DNA of 45,050 nucleotides, taken from contig CAIVJE010000064.1 of NCBI GenBank assembly GCA_903906135.1, forward strand, positions 1 through 45,050. Direction: 5' to 3'. Both the position numbers and the translations under genes were made by a program. How positions within the stretch are numbered: the stretch's first letter is position 1; every line of letters begins with the position of its first letter. This DNA comes from an uncultured Verrucomicrobiota bacterium (lineage in GTDB: Bacteria > Verrucomicrobiota > Verrucomicrobiia > Opitutales > Opitutaceae). Under the pieces are notes generated by a model that was not told the origin of the DNA, made no database searches, and was given only the letters and a program-made list of their open reading frames with translations. Positions 28,667 through 37,837 of the stretch are shown here, one piece after another.

Positions 28667-29893
28667 TTAGGGTCCAGAAACTTTGTTGATGACGTCCTGC
28701 GCCTCAGCCTCGGTGAAACCTGATTCGACCAAATCCTTAGCTTCGACGCCTTCAAAGGCAGCCGGCGAGTTGATGCCTTGGGTCACTAAGCGCTCGGCCA
28801 CCGCGGGATCAAATGCATAGGTCGTGATGAGCAAGCTGATGGCTTGAGCCCGTGGATCGACTGCGACGAGCTTGTATTCTTCGATGTCGAGGCGGCAGCC
28901 AACCAACCGCGAGGTCAGGCGCGCGTTTTGTCCCTTGCGGCCAATGGCGACCGCGAGGTCATCATTAACCACGCGGACGAGCAGACGCTTATTTTTTTCA
29001 TCAAGAATAATTTCGCGCGGCACGGCCGGCTTGAGCGCCTCAATCAACATTTCCTTCGTGTCGGTATGATACGGAATAATGTCGATTTTCTCGCCATTCA
29101 GTTCGCGCACCACGCTCTTCACGCGGGCCCCACGCGCGCCGACGCAAGCGCCGACGGGATCAACTTTGGGATCGGTGCTCGTGACGGCGATCTTTGTGCG
29201 ATAGCCTGGTTCGCGAGCGAAAGCCTCAATCTTGACCGTGCCATCAGCAATTTCGGTGACTTCGAGTTCGAAGAGGCGCCGAACAAATTTGGGACTCGCG
29301 CGACTGAGAATAATCTCCGGACCGCGACTGCCGTTCTCAATTTCTAGTAAAATACAGCGAATGCGCTCGCCGGGCGCGTATTCTTCACCGGGAACCTGCT
29401 CTTTGCTGGGCATCACCGCCTCGGCTTTGCCGAGGTCGATGAACAGGTCATTGCGCTCACGGCGGCGAACGGTGCCGCTGACGATGTCGCCGATTGAATC
29501 CTTAAAGTCATCGTAAATGCGCTCCTTCTCAAACTGACGGAGCTTTTGCATAATGGCTTGACGAGCCGTCTGCGCCGCAATGCGGCCGAGATAGGAAGGA
29601 TCAACTTCCTTATCGATGGTGTCGCCGACGACCGCACCGGGCTTCAGCGCCTGGGCCTTCTCGACGTGGATCTGCAGCTTCGAATCAGACACTGAATCCA
29701 CAACTTTCAGCTGCGACCAAGCCGTAAGCTGGCCGTTCTTAGCATTAATTTCGATCCTGAGTTCCTGTCCAGAGGTGACGCCCTTCAACGCGGCGGTTTT
29801 GATCGCGGTGACGATCGTGGAGATCATATCGGCACGGGGAATGCCTTTCTCCTTCTCCATGTATTCGAGAACCGACAAGATTTCGCTGCTCAT
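28667..29893 (-). CDS. nusA: Transcription termination/antitermination factor NusA
   Basis: NusA binds RNA polymerase and modulates pausing, intrinsic termination and antitermination. The 408 residues contain the N-terminal polymerase-binding domain (1-125), an S1 domain (about 135-200) and KH1/KH2 with [22 protein letters not shown] and later [12 protein letters not shown] short C-terminal helix-hairpin-helix-like segment ends in [15 protein letters not shown]. The acidic repeats of E. coli NusA are missing, as in many phyla. No rimP gene precedes it, although rimP-nusA-infB is the usual order. The start ATG at 29893 has no Shine-Dalgarno. The leader carries a promoter and an attenuator-like structure. 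Confidence 0.97.
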   Translation of the reverse strand: MSSEILSVLEYMEKEKGIPRADMISTIVTAIKTAALKGVTSGQELRIEINAKNGQLTAWSQLKVVDSVSDSKLQIHVEKAQALKPGAVVGDTIDKEVDPSYLGRIAAQTARQAIMQKLRQFEKERIYDDFKDSIGDIVSGTVRRRERNDLFIDLGKAEAVMPSKEQVPGEEYAPGERIRCILLEIENGSRGPEIILSRASPKFVRRLFELEVTEIADGTVKIEAFAREPGYRTKIAVTSTDPKVDPVGACVGARGARVKSVVRELNGEKIDIIPYHTDTKEMLIEALKPAVPREIILDEKNKRLLVRVVNDDLAVAIGRKGQNARLTSRLVGCRLDIEEYKLVAVDPRAQAISLLITTYAFDPAVAERLVTQGINSPAAFEGVEAKDLVESGFTEAEAQDVINKVSGP

Positions 29894-29913
29894 GATGTGT
29901 TTTGATTAATGTG

Positions 29914-29953
29914 AAAAAAAAAGCGGACCCGAGGGCCCACTTTTTAGAAAGTG
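29914..29953 (-). promoter_or_regulatory. Attenuator-like terminator/anti-terminator pair in the nusA leader
   Basis: On the minus strand the segment 29945-29933 pairs with 29930-29918 (13 positions, two of them G-U) and is followed by nine T (29922-29914), an intrinsic terminator 20 bp before the nusA start. Overlapping its 5' arm is a second perfect inverted repeat, CACTTT-CTAA-AAAGTG (29953-29938). Forming that stem would use up bases needed by the terminator. Two exclusive folds between a promoter and a gene is the layout of transcription attenuation. Confidence 0.6.
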
Positions 29954-29972
29954 AACTAGTTGTAGGAGGGCG

Positions 29973-30002
29973 AAGATATTAAACGGGTCGAACGCTTGTC
30001 AA
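29973..30002 (-). promoter_or_regulatory. Strong sigma-70-type promoter of the nusA operon
   Basis: On the minus strand a perfect TTGACA (30002-29997) is followed after 18 bp by TATCTT (29978-29973). Transcription would begin near 29966, so the terminator-like hairpin at 29945-29918 is inside the nusA leader and not simply the end of the upstream gene. Confidence 0.65.
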
Positions 30003-30025
30003 GCCCTTGGCAAGTTTTGTGTGTA

Positions 30026-31234
30026 TCAGTGACTTGCACAAGCTTCATGCTGTAAAACCCAGCCCAGCAACCCCTGCGCGCAACCGTGACAAAGCGATTG
30101 TCCGCGCGGACCCGTCAGCCCCAGCTTGGGTAAAGCCCGTCGCAGCACGTCTGGGAAATCTCCTAAATACCAATAGAACCAGAGATTAAAGAGATCATCA
30201 CCGCCTTCCCGCGCCGCCAACAGCGGCAAGAAACCATCGCATACGAGATTATCTAAACGACTTCCCCCAACCGCGCCTCCCAATAATTCACGGACTAACT
30301 GCGTGCGCTGCAGTTTGAGGCCAAGGAGTTGTCGGGCGCGGCTAGGACTGACGCCCTCCCCTAGTGTAACGCGGTTGCGGAGCAGGCGACCCAAGCGCTC
30401 GGGCCATTCCGGTTGGTGTGTGACCCAGCGTTGATATTGCCGCAAGCGAGTGAGCGGATGATTCGCCGGTCGAATGCCCTGCCGCCGCCACGACACGTCG
30501 CTGGACGCGAAAATTTCAGCGGGCTCGATCCCTGCCCCCCAGCGCGCCAGTGGGTAATGAGTGGCCACCGCCAAAAAAGCGGCGCGATTTTTTTGATAAC
30601 CTAAAATTTCGAGCGCGGTCTGGTGCGCTGCTTCCATCCACCCCAGCTGCGCAATCCGGCGCTGCGCGAAATGCACTTTCTGCTGCCACCGGCGCTGTGC
30701 ATGGGCGCGCATGACCGCGCGGCGTTGGTCGATCGGCTCCGCCGCCAGCGCGGCGAAACGCTCCCACTGATCCCGGGCGGTGATGATTTCAAGCGCATCA
30801 TCGGAAGCGTATTCCTCAAGATCGCGATGCAACAGCGGCAGCAATACGAGCGTCGGCAGCACGCGACCATCAGCATGCTGCGCGGGCAATTCACCTTCGC
30901 TCGGCGGAAATAAGACAACATGCAGAACCACGCGGGCATACGCCGGATCAGCGGCATGCTGGTGCGCCCGCCAATCCGCCTGATGGAAATGAACCTCAAT
31001 GTCCCCCGTTATTTCCTGGCCAGCGATCACCACGCGCGCTCCATAAAAATCGGGGCCACCCAATAAATTCCACGCCCCCACCGAGCGAATCTGGACCGCG
31101 CGACCATCGGTCAACGTGGCCCGATCTCGGGCAAAATCTTCACGCAGCCAAATTTTCTGCACGACCCGCTCCGCCATCGTAAAGGGACCGTACAGTCCCT
31201 GCAGTTCCGCGACATAATTAAGTATAATGGCCAT
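30026..31234 (-). CDS. DUF2851 family protein
   Basis: This 402-residue protein matches the DUF2851 pattern: KIWLREDF, a GPDFYGARVVIAGQEITGDIEVH stretch (about residues 60-82), DWRAHQHAADPAYARVVLHVV, and a helical C-terminal half ending in a Cys-containing tail (LCHGCAQGLLGWVLQHEACASH). The last segment, with C-x2-C and C-H residues, could bind a metal or an Fe-S cluster. The family is common in Bacteroidetes and Verrucomicrobia and its function is unknown. It sits between mqo and nusA on the same strand, separated from nusA by a promoter and terminator, so it probably ends the rhamnose/mqo transcript or stands alone. Confidence 0.85.
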   Translation of the reverse strand: MAIILNYVAELQGLYGPFTMAERVVQKIWLREDFARDRATLTDGRAVQIRSVGAWNLLGGPDFYGARVVIAGQEITGDIEVHFHQADWRAHQHAADPAYARVVLHVVLFPPSEGELPAQHADGRVLPTLVLLPLLHRDLEEYASDDALEIITARDQWERFAALAAEPIDQRRAVMRAHAQRRWQQKVHFAQRRIAQLGWMEAAHQTALEILGYQKNRAAFLAVATHYPLARWGAGIEPAEIFASSDVSWRRQGIRPANHPLTRLRQYQRWVTHQPEWPERLGRLLRNRVTLGEGVSPSRARQLLGLKLQRTQLVRELLGGAVGGSRLDNLVCDGFLPLLAAREGGDDLFNLWFYWYLGDFPDVLRRALPKLGLTGPRGQSLCHGCAQGLLGWVLQHEACASH

Positions 31235-31324
31235 GGGAAATTAATCCGCGCTTGGCCCCGCAACGAACGTGCTCGCAAGCTGAGTCGTCCGCTTCCCCGC
31301 GGCGAGGGGAAACCGCACCCAAAC

Positions 31325-32827
31325 TTAAATAAGCTGCAAATGCCGATCCGTCGCGCGTTCCACCGCTGCAAAATGCGCTGCATTTGCCGCGAGTTTCACG
31401 TCGAGGGCATACGTGGGCACCATCGCCGCTAAACGCGCTTGGCCTTCACTTGTGGCGAGCAGTTCCGGCAAACAAAGCTTAATGACATCGAGGACAATAT
31501 TAACGCACACCGAGGCGCCGGGCGAAGCCCCGAGCAGCGCGGAAATGGTGCGATCGGCGTTGGTGATGACCTCCGTGCCGTAATGCACAATGCCCGCTTC
31601 CCCATCGGTTTTCTTGATCGCTTGAACGCGAATGCCTGCATCGATGAGCTGCCAATCCTTGGCCTGTGCGTTGGGATAAAAAATATGCAGGACCGCCAAG
31701 CGATCCGCCATACTCTGCGTGCCTTGCTGCACCAAATAGCGAACTAAGGGCAGATTCGTCGCAGCAATCTTCAGCAGCGTTAAAAAATTATGGGGTTTCA
31801 CCGAGGCCGGCAGGTCCAGCCAACTCCCTTGGCGATGCAGGAATTTTGTCGTCCAAGCGGCGAACGGTCCAAAGAGCAGCGTTTTTTTGCCATCGAGGAC
31901 GCGCTGATCGAGGTGCGGCACGGCCATCGTTGGGGCGGCGTCCAGCGCCTGCCCATAAACTTTCGCCGCGTGGCGTTCCACAATCGCGGGATTATCACAG
32001 ACCAGCCACTGGCCACCAATCGGGAAACCGCCGATGCCTTTACTTTCCGGAATGCCGGCTTGCTGCAGTAAATGTAAACTGCCGCCGCCGGCCCCCACGA
32101 AAACAAATTTCGCGTGATTCTGGCGCAGCTCGCCGGTGGTCAAATCACGACTGCTCACCGTCCAACCAGTCGCGGTTTTCTTCAGGTCCACCACGCGATG
32201 ATTAGTCGCGACGCCGCACCCCGGTTGGGCGTGAAGCCAATTTAATAATTTCCGCGAGATCACGCCGAAATTTACATCCGTCCCACTCGCCATCTGCGTG
32301 GCCGCAATTGGCACCGCCGGATCCCGCCCTTCCACCAACAAGGGGGCCCAACCGCCAATCGTCGCCGCGTCCGTACTGTAAATCATGTCGGCAAAGAAAT
32401 GATGCGCCGCCATGCCCGCGTGCCGGGCGCGCAGAAAATCCACTTGGTCCGCCCCATGCACAAAGCTGATATGCTGGACCGGATTGATGAATTCGCGGGG
32501 CTGATTGATCATGCCTTCCGCCACCGCGTAACTCCAAAATTGCTTGGAGTGTGAAAATTGCTCATAAATCTCGATGACCTTTTGCACATTAACGGTCCCA
32601 TCAGCTTCCCGCTTGGGCGTGTAACTGAGCTCGCAAATTCCCGCATGACCCGTGCCCGCGTTGTTCCAGCCATGCGAACTTTCCTGCGCTAACTCCGCCG
32701 TCACTTCATATAATTGAATCTTTAACTTCGGCTCCAAGCGCTTGAGCAGCGCACCGAGATTAGCCGACATCACGCCGCTCCCGATCAGGATGACGTCCGG
32801 ATTTTCAATGTGCTTGGAATAGGCCAT
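31325..32827 (-). CDS. mqo: Malate:quinone oxidoreductase family FAD enzyme
   Basis: Mqo-family enzymes are peripheral membrane FAD proteins that oxidise a 2-hydroxy acid and pass electrons to quinone. The 500 residues include the FAD-binding GSGVMSANLGALL near residue 17, the family signature HGWNNAGTGHAGICELSYTP near residue 53, and a later GAGGGS segment. Malate is the default substrate. However, the gene follows the rhamnose operon (63 bp after rhaA), whose pathway makes L-lactate, and some Mqo-family members such as Staphylococcus Lqo oxidise L-lactate. Substrate is therefore open. A GC-rich hairpin lies between rhaA and this gene. Confidence 0.9.
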   Translation of the reverse strand: MAYSKHIENPDVILIGSGVMSANLGALLKRLEPKLKIQLYEVTAELAQESSHGWNNAGTGHAGICELSYTPKREADGTVNVQKVIEIYEQFSHSKQFWSYAVAEGMINQPREFINPVQHISFVHGADQVDFLRARHAGMAAHHFFADMIYSTDAATIGGWAPLLVEGRDPAVPIAATQMASGTDVNFGVISRKLLNWLHAQPGCGVATNHRVVDLKKTATGWTVSSRDLTTGELRQNHAKFVFVGAGGGSLHLLQQAGIPESKGIGGFPIGGQWLVCDNPAIVERHAAKVYGQALDAAPTMAVPHLDQRVLDGKKTLLFGPFAAWTTKFLHRQGSWLDLPASVKPHNFLTLLKIAATNLPLVRYLVQQGTQSMADRLAVLHIFYPNAQAKDWQLIDAGIRVQAIKKTDGEAGIVHYGTEVITNADRTISALLGASPGASVCVNIVLDVIKLCLPELLATSEGQARLAAMVPTYALDVKLAANAAHFAAVERATDRHLQLI

Positions 32828-32838
32828 AATTTATTTTT

Positions 32839-32881
32839 GAGCTGAGCGCATGAGCCCCGCGAAGGGCGCCGAGCGCAGCTC
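32839..32881 (-). other. GC-rich hairpin between rhaA and mqo
   Basis: GAGCTG and CAGCTC (6 bp) enclose a second GC-rich stem around TTCG. On the minus strand it is followed by AAAAATAAATT, not a T-run, so it is not a standard intrinsic terminator. It could stabilise the upstream rha mRNA or partly separate mqo from it. Confidence 0.4.
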
Positions 32882-32890
32882 GATTTAAAA

Positions 32891-34174
32891 TTAACCGCGC
32901 CGACTGAGTACTTTGGTTTCGTAATTCGCCACCGCCGTAAGCCACGTGGCGGCTGGGGGGGTCCCGCCGCGCACGCAGAGCATATCCCACACCGCGCCCC
33001 AGGGCATCGCCTTCGATTGTTCCATGAGCGCCAAGCGCTCATGGCCGCGACCACTCGCCTCCGCCGCCTTTAATAATTTGGTCGGATCCAGCAGCCCAAG
33101 CAGGATGGCTTGCCGCGTGGCGCGGGCGCCGACGACATACGCCGCGATGCGATTGATGCTGGCGTCAAAGAAATCGAGCGCGACGAAGACGCGATTGAAT
33201 GCGCCACCCCGGGCAATTTCGGTAAACAGCGCGCGGACGGCATCATCCAGAATTACCACGTGATCACTATCCCACCGAATCGGCCGACTCGTGTGCAACA
33301 AGAGCCGAGGATGAAATTGCAAGAGCGCGGATACTTTATCGGCGACTGATTCGGTCGGATGATAATGACCGAGATCGAGACACGGAACGACCGACCGACT
33401 TTGCGCGTAGGCCGCATAAAATTCGTGGGAGCCGACGACATAATCCTCACTACCGATGCCAAAAAGTTTTCCTTCTACCGCGTCGACGCAATGCGCGCGA
33501 CTCACGGTGGAGTCGGCCAAGATGGCGTCGAGCGACTCCGCTAACCGAGCGCGCGGGGCCCAGCGATCGGCCGGTTGATCTTTGGTGCCATCCGGAATCC
33601 AGTGATTAATGACACTGGGCGAGCCGAGCTTTTTGGAAAAATGCTGCGCAATTCGGCGACTCACTCGACCGTGTTCAATCCAGAATTCGCGTACTTTTTT
33701 ATCGGCACTCGCGAGGGTAAAACCGGAGTTCGCTAACTCGTGCGCAAAATAGGTGGGATTAAAATCTAAGCCGATGCGCCGGTCCTGGGCCCAATCTAAC
33801 CAACGCGAGAAATGCGCGGGGGTCAGGGCATCACGGTCGACCGTTTTTTTACCCGTCTCAGCGTAAAAAGCATGGAGGTTCAGCCGTTGTTTACCGGGTA
33901 GCAATTTCAACACGAGATCAAGGTCCGCCCGCATCTCGTCGCCGTTGCGCGCGCGACCGGGATAACTGCCCGTGGCGAGCGTGCCGCAACCGACCAGTCC
34001 CTCTCGGGGAGTTTCCAAGCCACGGACATCGTCAGCTTGCCAGCAATGCAACGAGATCGGCACCGCGAGCGCGCGCTTGATGGCGGCATCAGTGTCTACC
34101 CCGCGCTCCGCATAAGCGGCGCGGGCGAGACGATAGGCGGAAGTAATGGCAGCCCGGGAAGTGGATAAGTTCAT
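32891..34174 (-). CDS. rhaA: L-rhamnose isomerase
   Basis: RhaA isomerises L-rhamnose to L-rhamnulose using Mn2+. The 427-residue protein matches the E. coli type: the N-terminal segment VPISLHCWQADDVRGLE near residue 38, LNLHAFYAETG near residue 99, DFNPTYFAHELA, INHWIPDGTKD near residue 191, and YVVGSHEFYAAYA later. Metal-binding Glu, Asp and His residues fall in these segments. Length is normal. It overlaps rhaB by 4 bp and is the last pathway enzyme gene of the operon before mqo. Confidence 0.95.
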   Translation of the reverse strand: MNLSTSRAAITSAYRLARAAYAERGVDTDAAIKRALAVPISLHCWQADDVRGLETPREGLVGCGTLATGSYPGRARNGDEMRADLDLVLKLLPGKQRLNLHAFYAETGKKTVDRDALTPAHFSRWLDWAQDRRIGLDFNPTYFAHELANSGFTLASADKKVREFWIEHGRVSRRIAQHFSKKLGSPSVINHWIPDGTKDQPADRWAPRARLAESLDAILADSTVSRAHCVDAVEGKLFGIGSEDYVVGSHEFYAAYAQSRSVVPCLDLGHYHPTESVADKVSALLQFHPRLLLHTSRPIRWDSDHVVILDDAVRALFTEIARGGAFNRVFVALDFFDASINRIAAYVVGARATRQAILLGLLDPTKLLKAAEASGRGHERLALMEQSKAMPWGAVWDMLCVRGGTPPAATWLTAVANYETKVLSRRG

Positions 34175-35595
34175 ACAGATTGCGGGTTATAAATAACGGG
34201 AGTGAGTTGCCGAGAAAACAGGGCGCGGAAAGCCGTGAGATTACGCACCGCGCGCAGGCCGATCAGCTGTGAAGCAATATTGCCCACGGCAGTGCCTTCG
34301 AGCGTGAAAGCGTGCACCGGAAGGCCACTCGCGTTGGCGGTAGCCTGACAGAGAAGCCGATTTTTTGAGCCGCCCCCCACGATCAGGATGCGGGCGAATT
34401 GCCGTCCCGCCAGGCGCTCGAAAGCGCGCAACGCATCGGCGTGCCCTTGCCCGAGTGAATCGCAAATCAAGCGCGTGTAAGCGGCGAGATTTTTGGGAAT
34501 CGGCAGTTTTCGCTTTTTCAACTGCGCATCGATCGCGGCGCGCATCGAGGGTGGATTGACGAAGGTCGGATCCGTTACATCAAGCAATTGCTTCGGCGCC
34601 GGCAACTTGCCCGCGGCCGTAATGAGTTTCGCCCAAGCGCGATCGTCGGTTGGGCGGGCAGCGAATTCTTTCAGCGTTTGCTCGAGTAGCCACAGACCAA
34701 TCACGTTGGTCAGCGGACGATAGCGACCGTCCCCAATGCGTTCGTTGGAAATTCGCGCCGCGAGCGCACCTGAGCCGAGCACCGGTGTGTCGCTCTCAAA
34801 GCCCACCAGTGACCACGTGCCAGAGCTGATATAAAGATCCCCGCCCGCCGGATTGGCGGGCATCGCGTCGTAGGCGCAGGCCGTGTCGTGACCGGGCACG
34901 GCGACAACTTTCACCCCAGCTAATTCGCGTAGACCGGTGACCGGTCCGAGCACGGTATTCGCCAAGATGGGTGGCGTGAACCACGTCGCGGGCAGATGAA
35001 AATGATCCAGCGTGGCGCGCGACCAGTCGGTCCCGTGCACGTCGAGCAACTGCGTCGTGCTGGCAAAAGAAATCTCGTTCGTCATTTTGCCCGATAAGAG
35101 ATAATTAAAATAATCGGGCAGGAACAAACAACGGGTGGCGAGATCCGTCACCGCGGGGCACTGCGCCACCGTTTCCGCTAACTGCAGACTCGAGTTATAG
35201 AAAACATTGGGGATACCGGTCGCCGCGTAAATCCGCTCCAGCGCGGCGCGAGTGTTCGCCAAGCGCTGTAAGCCGGGTTGCGTCCGGGCATCGCGGTAAG
35301 CGTGAGTCGGGAAAACCATCCGGCCGGCGTCGTTCACTAAAACGTAATCAACGCCCCACGTGTCCACGCCCACGGACGCCAACTGGGGGAAGCGACGCTT
35401 GGCCTCGCGCAAGCCTTGGCTGATCTGCGTCCAGAGGCCGGGTAGATCCCAGTAATCGTGTCCGCCAATCGAGCGAAACTGATTGGGGAAACGATGCACT
35501 TCCGTCAGCGTGAGCTTATTTCCCGCCCACGTTCCAACGATCACGCGACCACTGGTCGCGCCGAGATCTACCGCTGCACAATGGATAGTTTTCAT
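34171..35595 (-). CDS. rhaB: Rhamnulokinase
   Basis: RhaB phosphorylates L-rhamnulose to L-rhamnulose 1-phosphate. The 474-residue protein is an FGGY-family sugar kinase. It shows AVDLGATSGRVIVG at the N-terminus (phosphate loop), VDTWGVDYVLV near residue 76, VAVPGHDTACAYDAMP near residue 228 with the catalytic Asp, and RILIVGGGSKNRLLCQATAN near residue 405. The length is typical of rhamnulokinases. It overlaps rhaA by 4 bp and follows rhaEW by 32 bp. Confidence 0.95.
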   Translation of the reverse strand: MKTIHCAAVDLGATSGRVIVGTWAGNKLTLTEVHRFPNQFRSIGGHDYWDLPGLWTQISQGLREAKRRFPQLASVGVDTWGVDYVLVNDAGRMVFPTHAYRDARTQPGLQRLANTRAALERIYAATGIPNVFYNSSLQLAETVAQCPAVTDLATRCLFLPDYFNYLLSGKMTNEISFASTTQLLDVHGTDWSRATLDHFHLPATWFTPPILANTVLGPVTGLRELAGVKVVAVPGHDTACAYDAMPANPAGGDLYISSGTWSLVGFESDTPVLGSGALAARISNERIGDGRYRPLTNVIGLWLLEQTLKEFAARPTDDRAWAKLITAAGKLPAPKQLLDVTDPTFVNPPSMRAAIDAQLKKRKLPIPKNLAAYTRLICDSLGQGHADALRAFERLAGRQFARILIVGGGSKNRLLCQATANASGLPVHAFTLEGTAVGNIASQLIGLRAVRNLTAFRALFSRQLTPVIYNPQSV

Positions 35596-35627
35596 GATGA
35601 CGAGGGAGGCAAGGCGACAGGTTTAAC

Positions 35628-37820
35628 TCAGCGCAAGAACGCCTCGTGGAGACCGCCGTCAACGGGGAGAATTTGTCCCGTGGTTTTGCTCAGCCGTGAC
35701 GAGACGAGGAGGAAGTAGGCCTCCGCTTGGTCAGCGGGCGTGATCGGCGATTTCGTCAGCGTGCGATCCGCATAGAATTGCGCGAGTTTGGTGACGAGCG
35801 ATTCCGTGGCTTCGCTCTCTTGGTACGGAATATTATATTTCGCCAGCGAACCGATTACGCGGTCCCGCGGGAACATGGCACTTCCCTGCACCACGGTGGC
35901 CGGTGCCACGCCGTTGACGCGGACCAGCGGGGCGAGTTCCAGCGCGAGTTCGCGCACCAAGTGATTAGCGGCCGCCTTGGAGGTATCATAGGCCAAGGAA
36001 CCTTTTTTCGCGACCGCGGCATTGGCCGAAGTTGTGAGCACGAGGTTACCGCGGAGCCCTTGTTCTTTCCAGGTCTTGAACGCTTCATCGCCGACGATGT
36101 AGCTACCCGTAACGTTCACACCGAAGGTGAAGGCCCATTTATCATCAGGGATGTGGCCCGTGGTATCGCTCGGCCAGAACACGCCGGCGGTGACGCAGAT
36201 GGAATCAAAACCGCCGTAAGCTAAGGCGACCTCATCGAGCATGGCGCGAACGCTGGCCCGATCGATCACGTTGGCAGCGAGACCGAGGGCGGGGCCGCAG
36301 GCCGATAAGCCGCTGCCGGCGACGCCGATGCCCATGCCGTATTTGTCGGTGATTTCTTTCGCGGTAGCTTGCGCGGTCTCGAGCTTGAGATCGACGCACA
36401 CAATTTGCGCGCCGTCTTTCACGAGGCGATGGGCGGTTTCCTTGCCGATGCCGGAGCCCGCGCCGATCACGAGGATTACCTGCCGCGCGAGTTCCTTCTC
36501 GGCGGGCATGCGCTTCAATTTAGCTTCTTCGAGCAACCAATATTCGATATCGAAAGCCTCCTGCTGTGGCAGAGCGATGTAAGTATCGATCGCTTCGGCC
36601 CCGCGCATCACTTCGACCGCGCAGTTATAAAATTCGGCAGTTACCCGCGACTCTGATTTATCTTTGCCCCAGGCAATCATGCCGAGACCGGGGATGAGCA
36701 CGACGGTCGGATTGGGGTCGCGCATGGCCGGCGAGTTGGCGTGCTTACATTTGGCATAGTACGCCGCGTAATCCTGGCGATAGGCTTGCAAGCGCGCCGT
36801 GAGTTTTTGCTTCAAGGCGGCGCCGTCCTCCGTCTGGGGATTCCAATCCACGTAAAGCGGCTTGATTTTTGTGCGCAGGAAATGATCCGGACAACTCGTG
36901 CCGAGTTCCGCTAACCGAGCGGCGTCGCGGGAATTCACAAAGCGCAGAATTTTCTCGTCGTCCTGCACCGTCCCGATGAAGCGCTTCTGCTGAGAAATTT
37001 GTCCGCGCAGCCAAGGTAAAATTGCCGCAAACGCCGCGCGGCGTTTCGATTCCTCAAGGGTGGTATATTTCTGGCCACCAAAGACGGTCGCATCGCCGCC
37101 CTTCGCGGCATATTTCGTCTCGATGAAAGCCGAAGCGCGCTCGATGCAATCAAGGGTGTAAATGTAACAAGCCTTTTCCGCATCGTCCCATGAGATGAAG
37201 CCGTGCTGGCCCATCATGATGGATTTAATTTTGGGATTTTTGCGCACGATTTCCTGCATGGCCAAGCCGAGCTCAAAGCCCGGCCGCATCCACGGTACAT
37301 AGGCCATTTCGCCGCCGAAAATCTGCTGGGTTAATTTTTCACAATTCGCCGAAGCCGCGATCGAGATAATCGCATTGGGGTGCATGTGATCGACGTGCTG
37401 GCTCGGGATAAAAGCGTGCAGCGGGGTGTCGATCGAAGACGGCCGAGGATTTAAGTTAAACGTGGTATGATTATACATGCCCACCATGTCATCTTCCGCG
37501 GGGGTTTTGGGGCCCTTCTTCGATTGCGCAGCGTAGAGGGGTTGGAGGTCCATCAGCTTTTGCTGATACAACGAGGAGAAATTTTCGCGGGTGCTGGTGC
37601 GGAGGTCACCCCCGGAGCCTTTGACCCACAGCACGGCGGTCGGCTGTCCGGAGAGCGGGTCTTTTTCGGTCAATTTGGCTGAAGTATTTCCGCCGCCGGT
37701 ATTGGTGATCCGCTGATCGCGGCCCAAAAGGTTAGAGCGGTAGATCAAGCGACCGACCGGATCGAGCGATGCGGCGTGCGCATCATCCCAGAGATAGTTG
37801 ACGAATTTGTAGGTAGGCAT
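35628..37820 (-). CDS. rhaEW: Fused rhamnulose-1-phosphate aldolase / short-chain dehydrogenase (RhaEW type)
   Basis: The 730-residue fusion has an N-terminal class II aldolase/adducin domain (about 1-440) with the zinc-site segment HVDHMHPNAI and MMGQHGF. A C-terminal short-chain dehydrogenase follows (about 455-730) with GAGSGIGKETA, NVTGSY and the active-site YDTSKAA. In described RhaEW proteins the aldolase splits rhamnulose 1-phosphate into dihydroxyacetone phosphate and L-lactaldehyde, and the dehydrogenase oxidises the lactaldehyde to L-lactate. All key residues are visible, so both steps should work. It is 17 bp after a second, separate aldolase gene. There is no separate lactaldehyde dehydrogenase nearby. 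Confidence 0.92.
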   Translation of the reverse strand: MPTYKFVNYLWDDAHAASLDPVGRLIYRSNLLGRDQRITNTGGGNTSAKLTEKDPLSGQPTAVLWVKGSGGDLRTSTRENFSSLYQQKLMDLQPLYAAQSKKGPKTPAEDDMVGMYNHTTFNLNPRPSSIDTPLHAFIPSQHVDHMHPNAIISIAASANCEKLTQQIFGGEMAYVPWMRPGFELGLAMQEIVRKNPKIKSIMMGQHGFISWDDAEKACYIYTLDCIERASAFIETKYAAKGGDATVFGGQKYTTLEESKRRAAFAAILPWLRGQISQQKRFIGTVQDDEKILRFVNSRDAARLAELGTSCPDHFLRTKIKPLYVDWNPQTEDGAALKQKLTARLQAYRQDYAAYYAKCKHANSPAMRDPNPTVVLIPGLGMIAWGKDKSESRVTAEFYNCAVEVMRGAEAIDTYIALPQQEAFDIEYWLLEEAKLKRMPAEKELARQVILVIGAGSGIGKETAHRLVKDGAQIVCVDLKLETAQATAKEITDKYGMGIGVAGSGLSACGPALGLAANVIDRASVRAMLDEVALAYGGFDSICVTAGVFWPSDTTGHIPDDKWAFTFGVNVTGSYIVGDEAFKTWKEQGLRGNLVLTTSANAAVAKKGSLAYDTSKAAANHLVRELALELAPLVRVNGVAPATVVQGSAMFPRDRVIGSLAKYNIPYQESEATESLVTKLAQFYADRTLTKSPITPADQAEAYFLLVSSRLSKTTGQILPVDGGLHEAFLR

Positions 37821-37837
37821 GGTAGTAAATTTTTAAG

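Noticed and set aside
28667-29893. Truncated nusA
   Set aside because: It lacks the C-terminal acidic repeats of E. coli NusA, but these are absent in many bacteria; the core domains are complete.
31235-31324. Terminator between mqo and DUF2851
   Set aside because: A 6-bp GC stem (TTCCCC/GGGGAA) is present but has no T-run on the minus strand.
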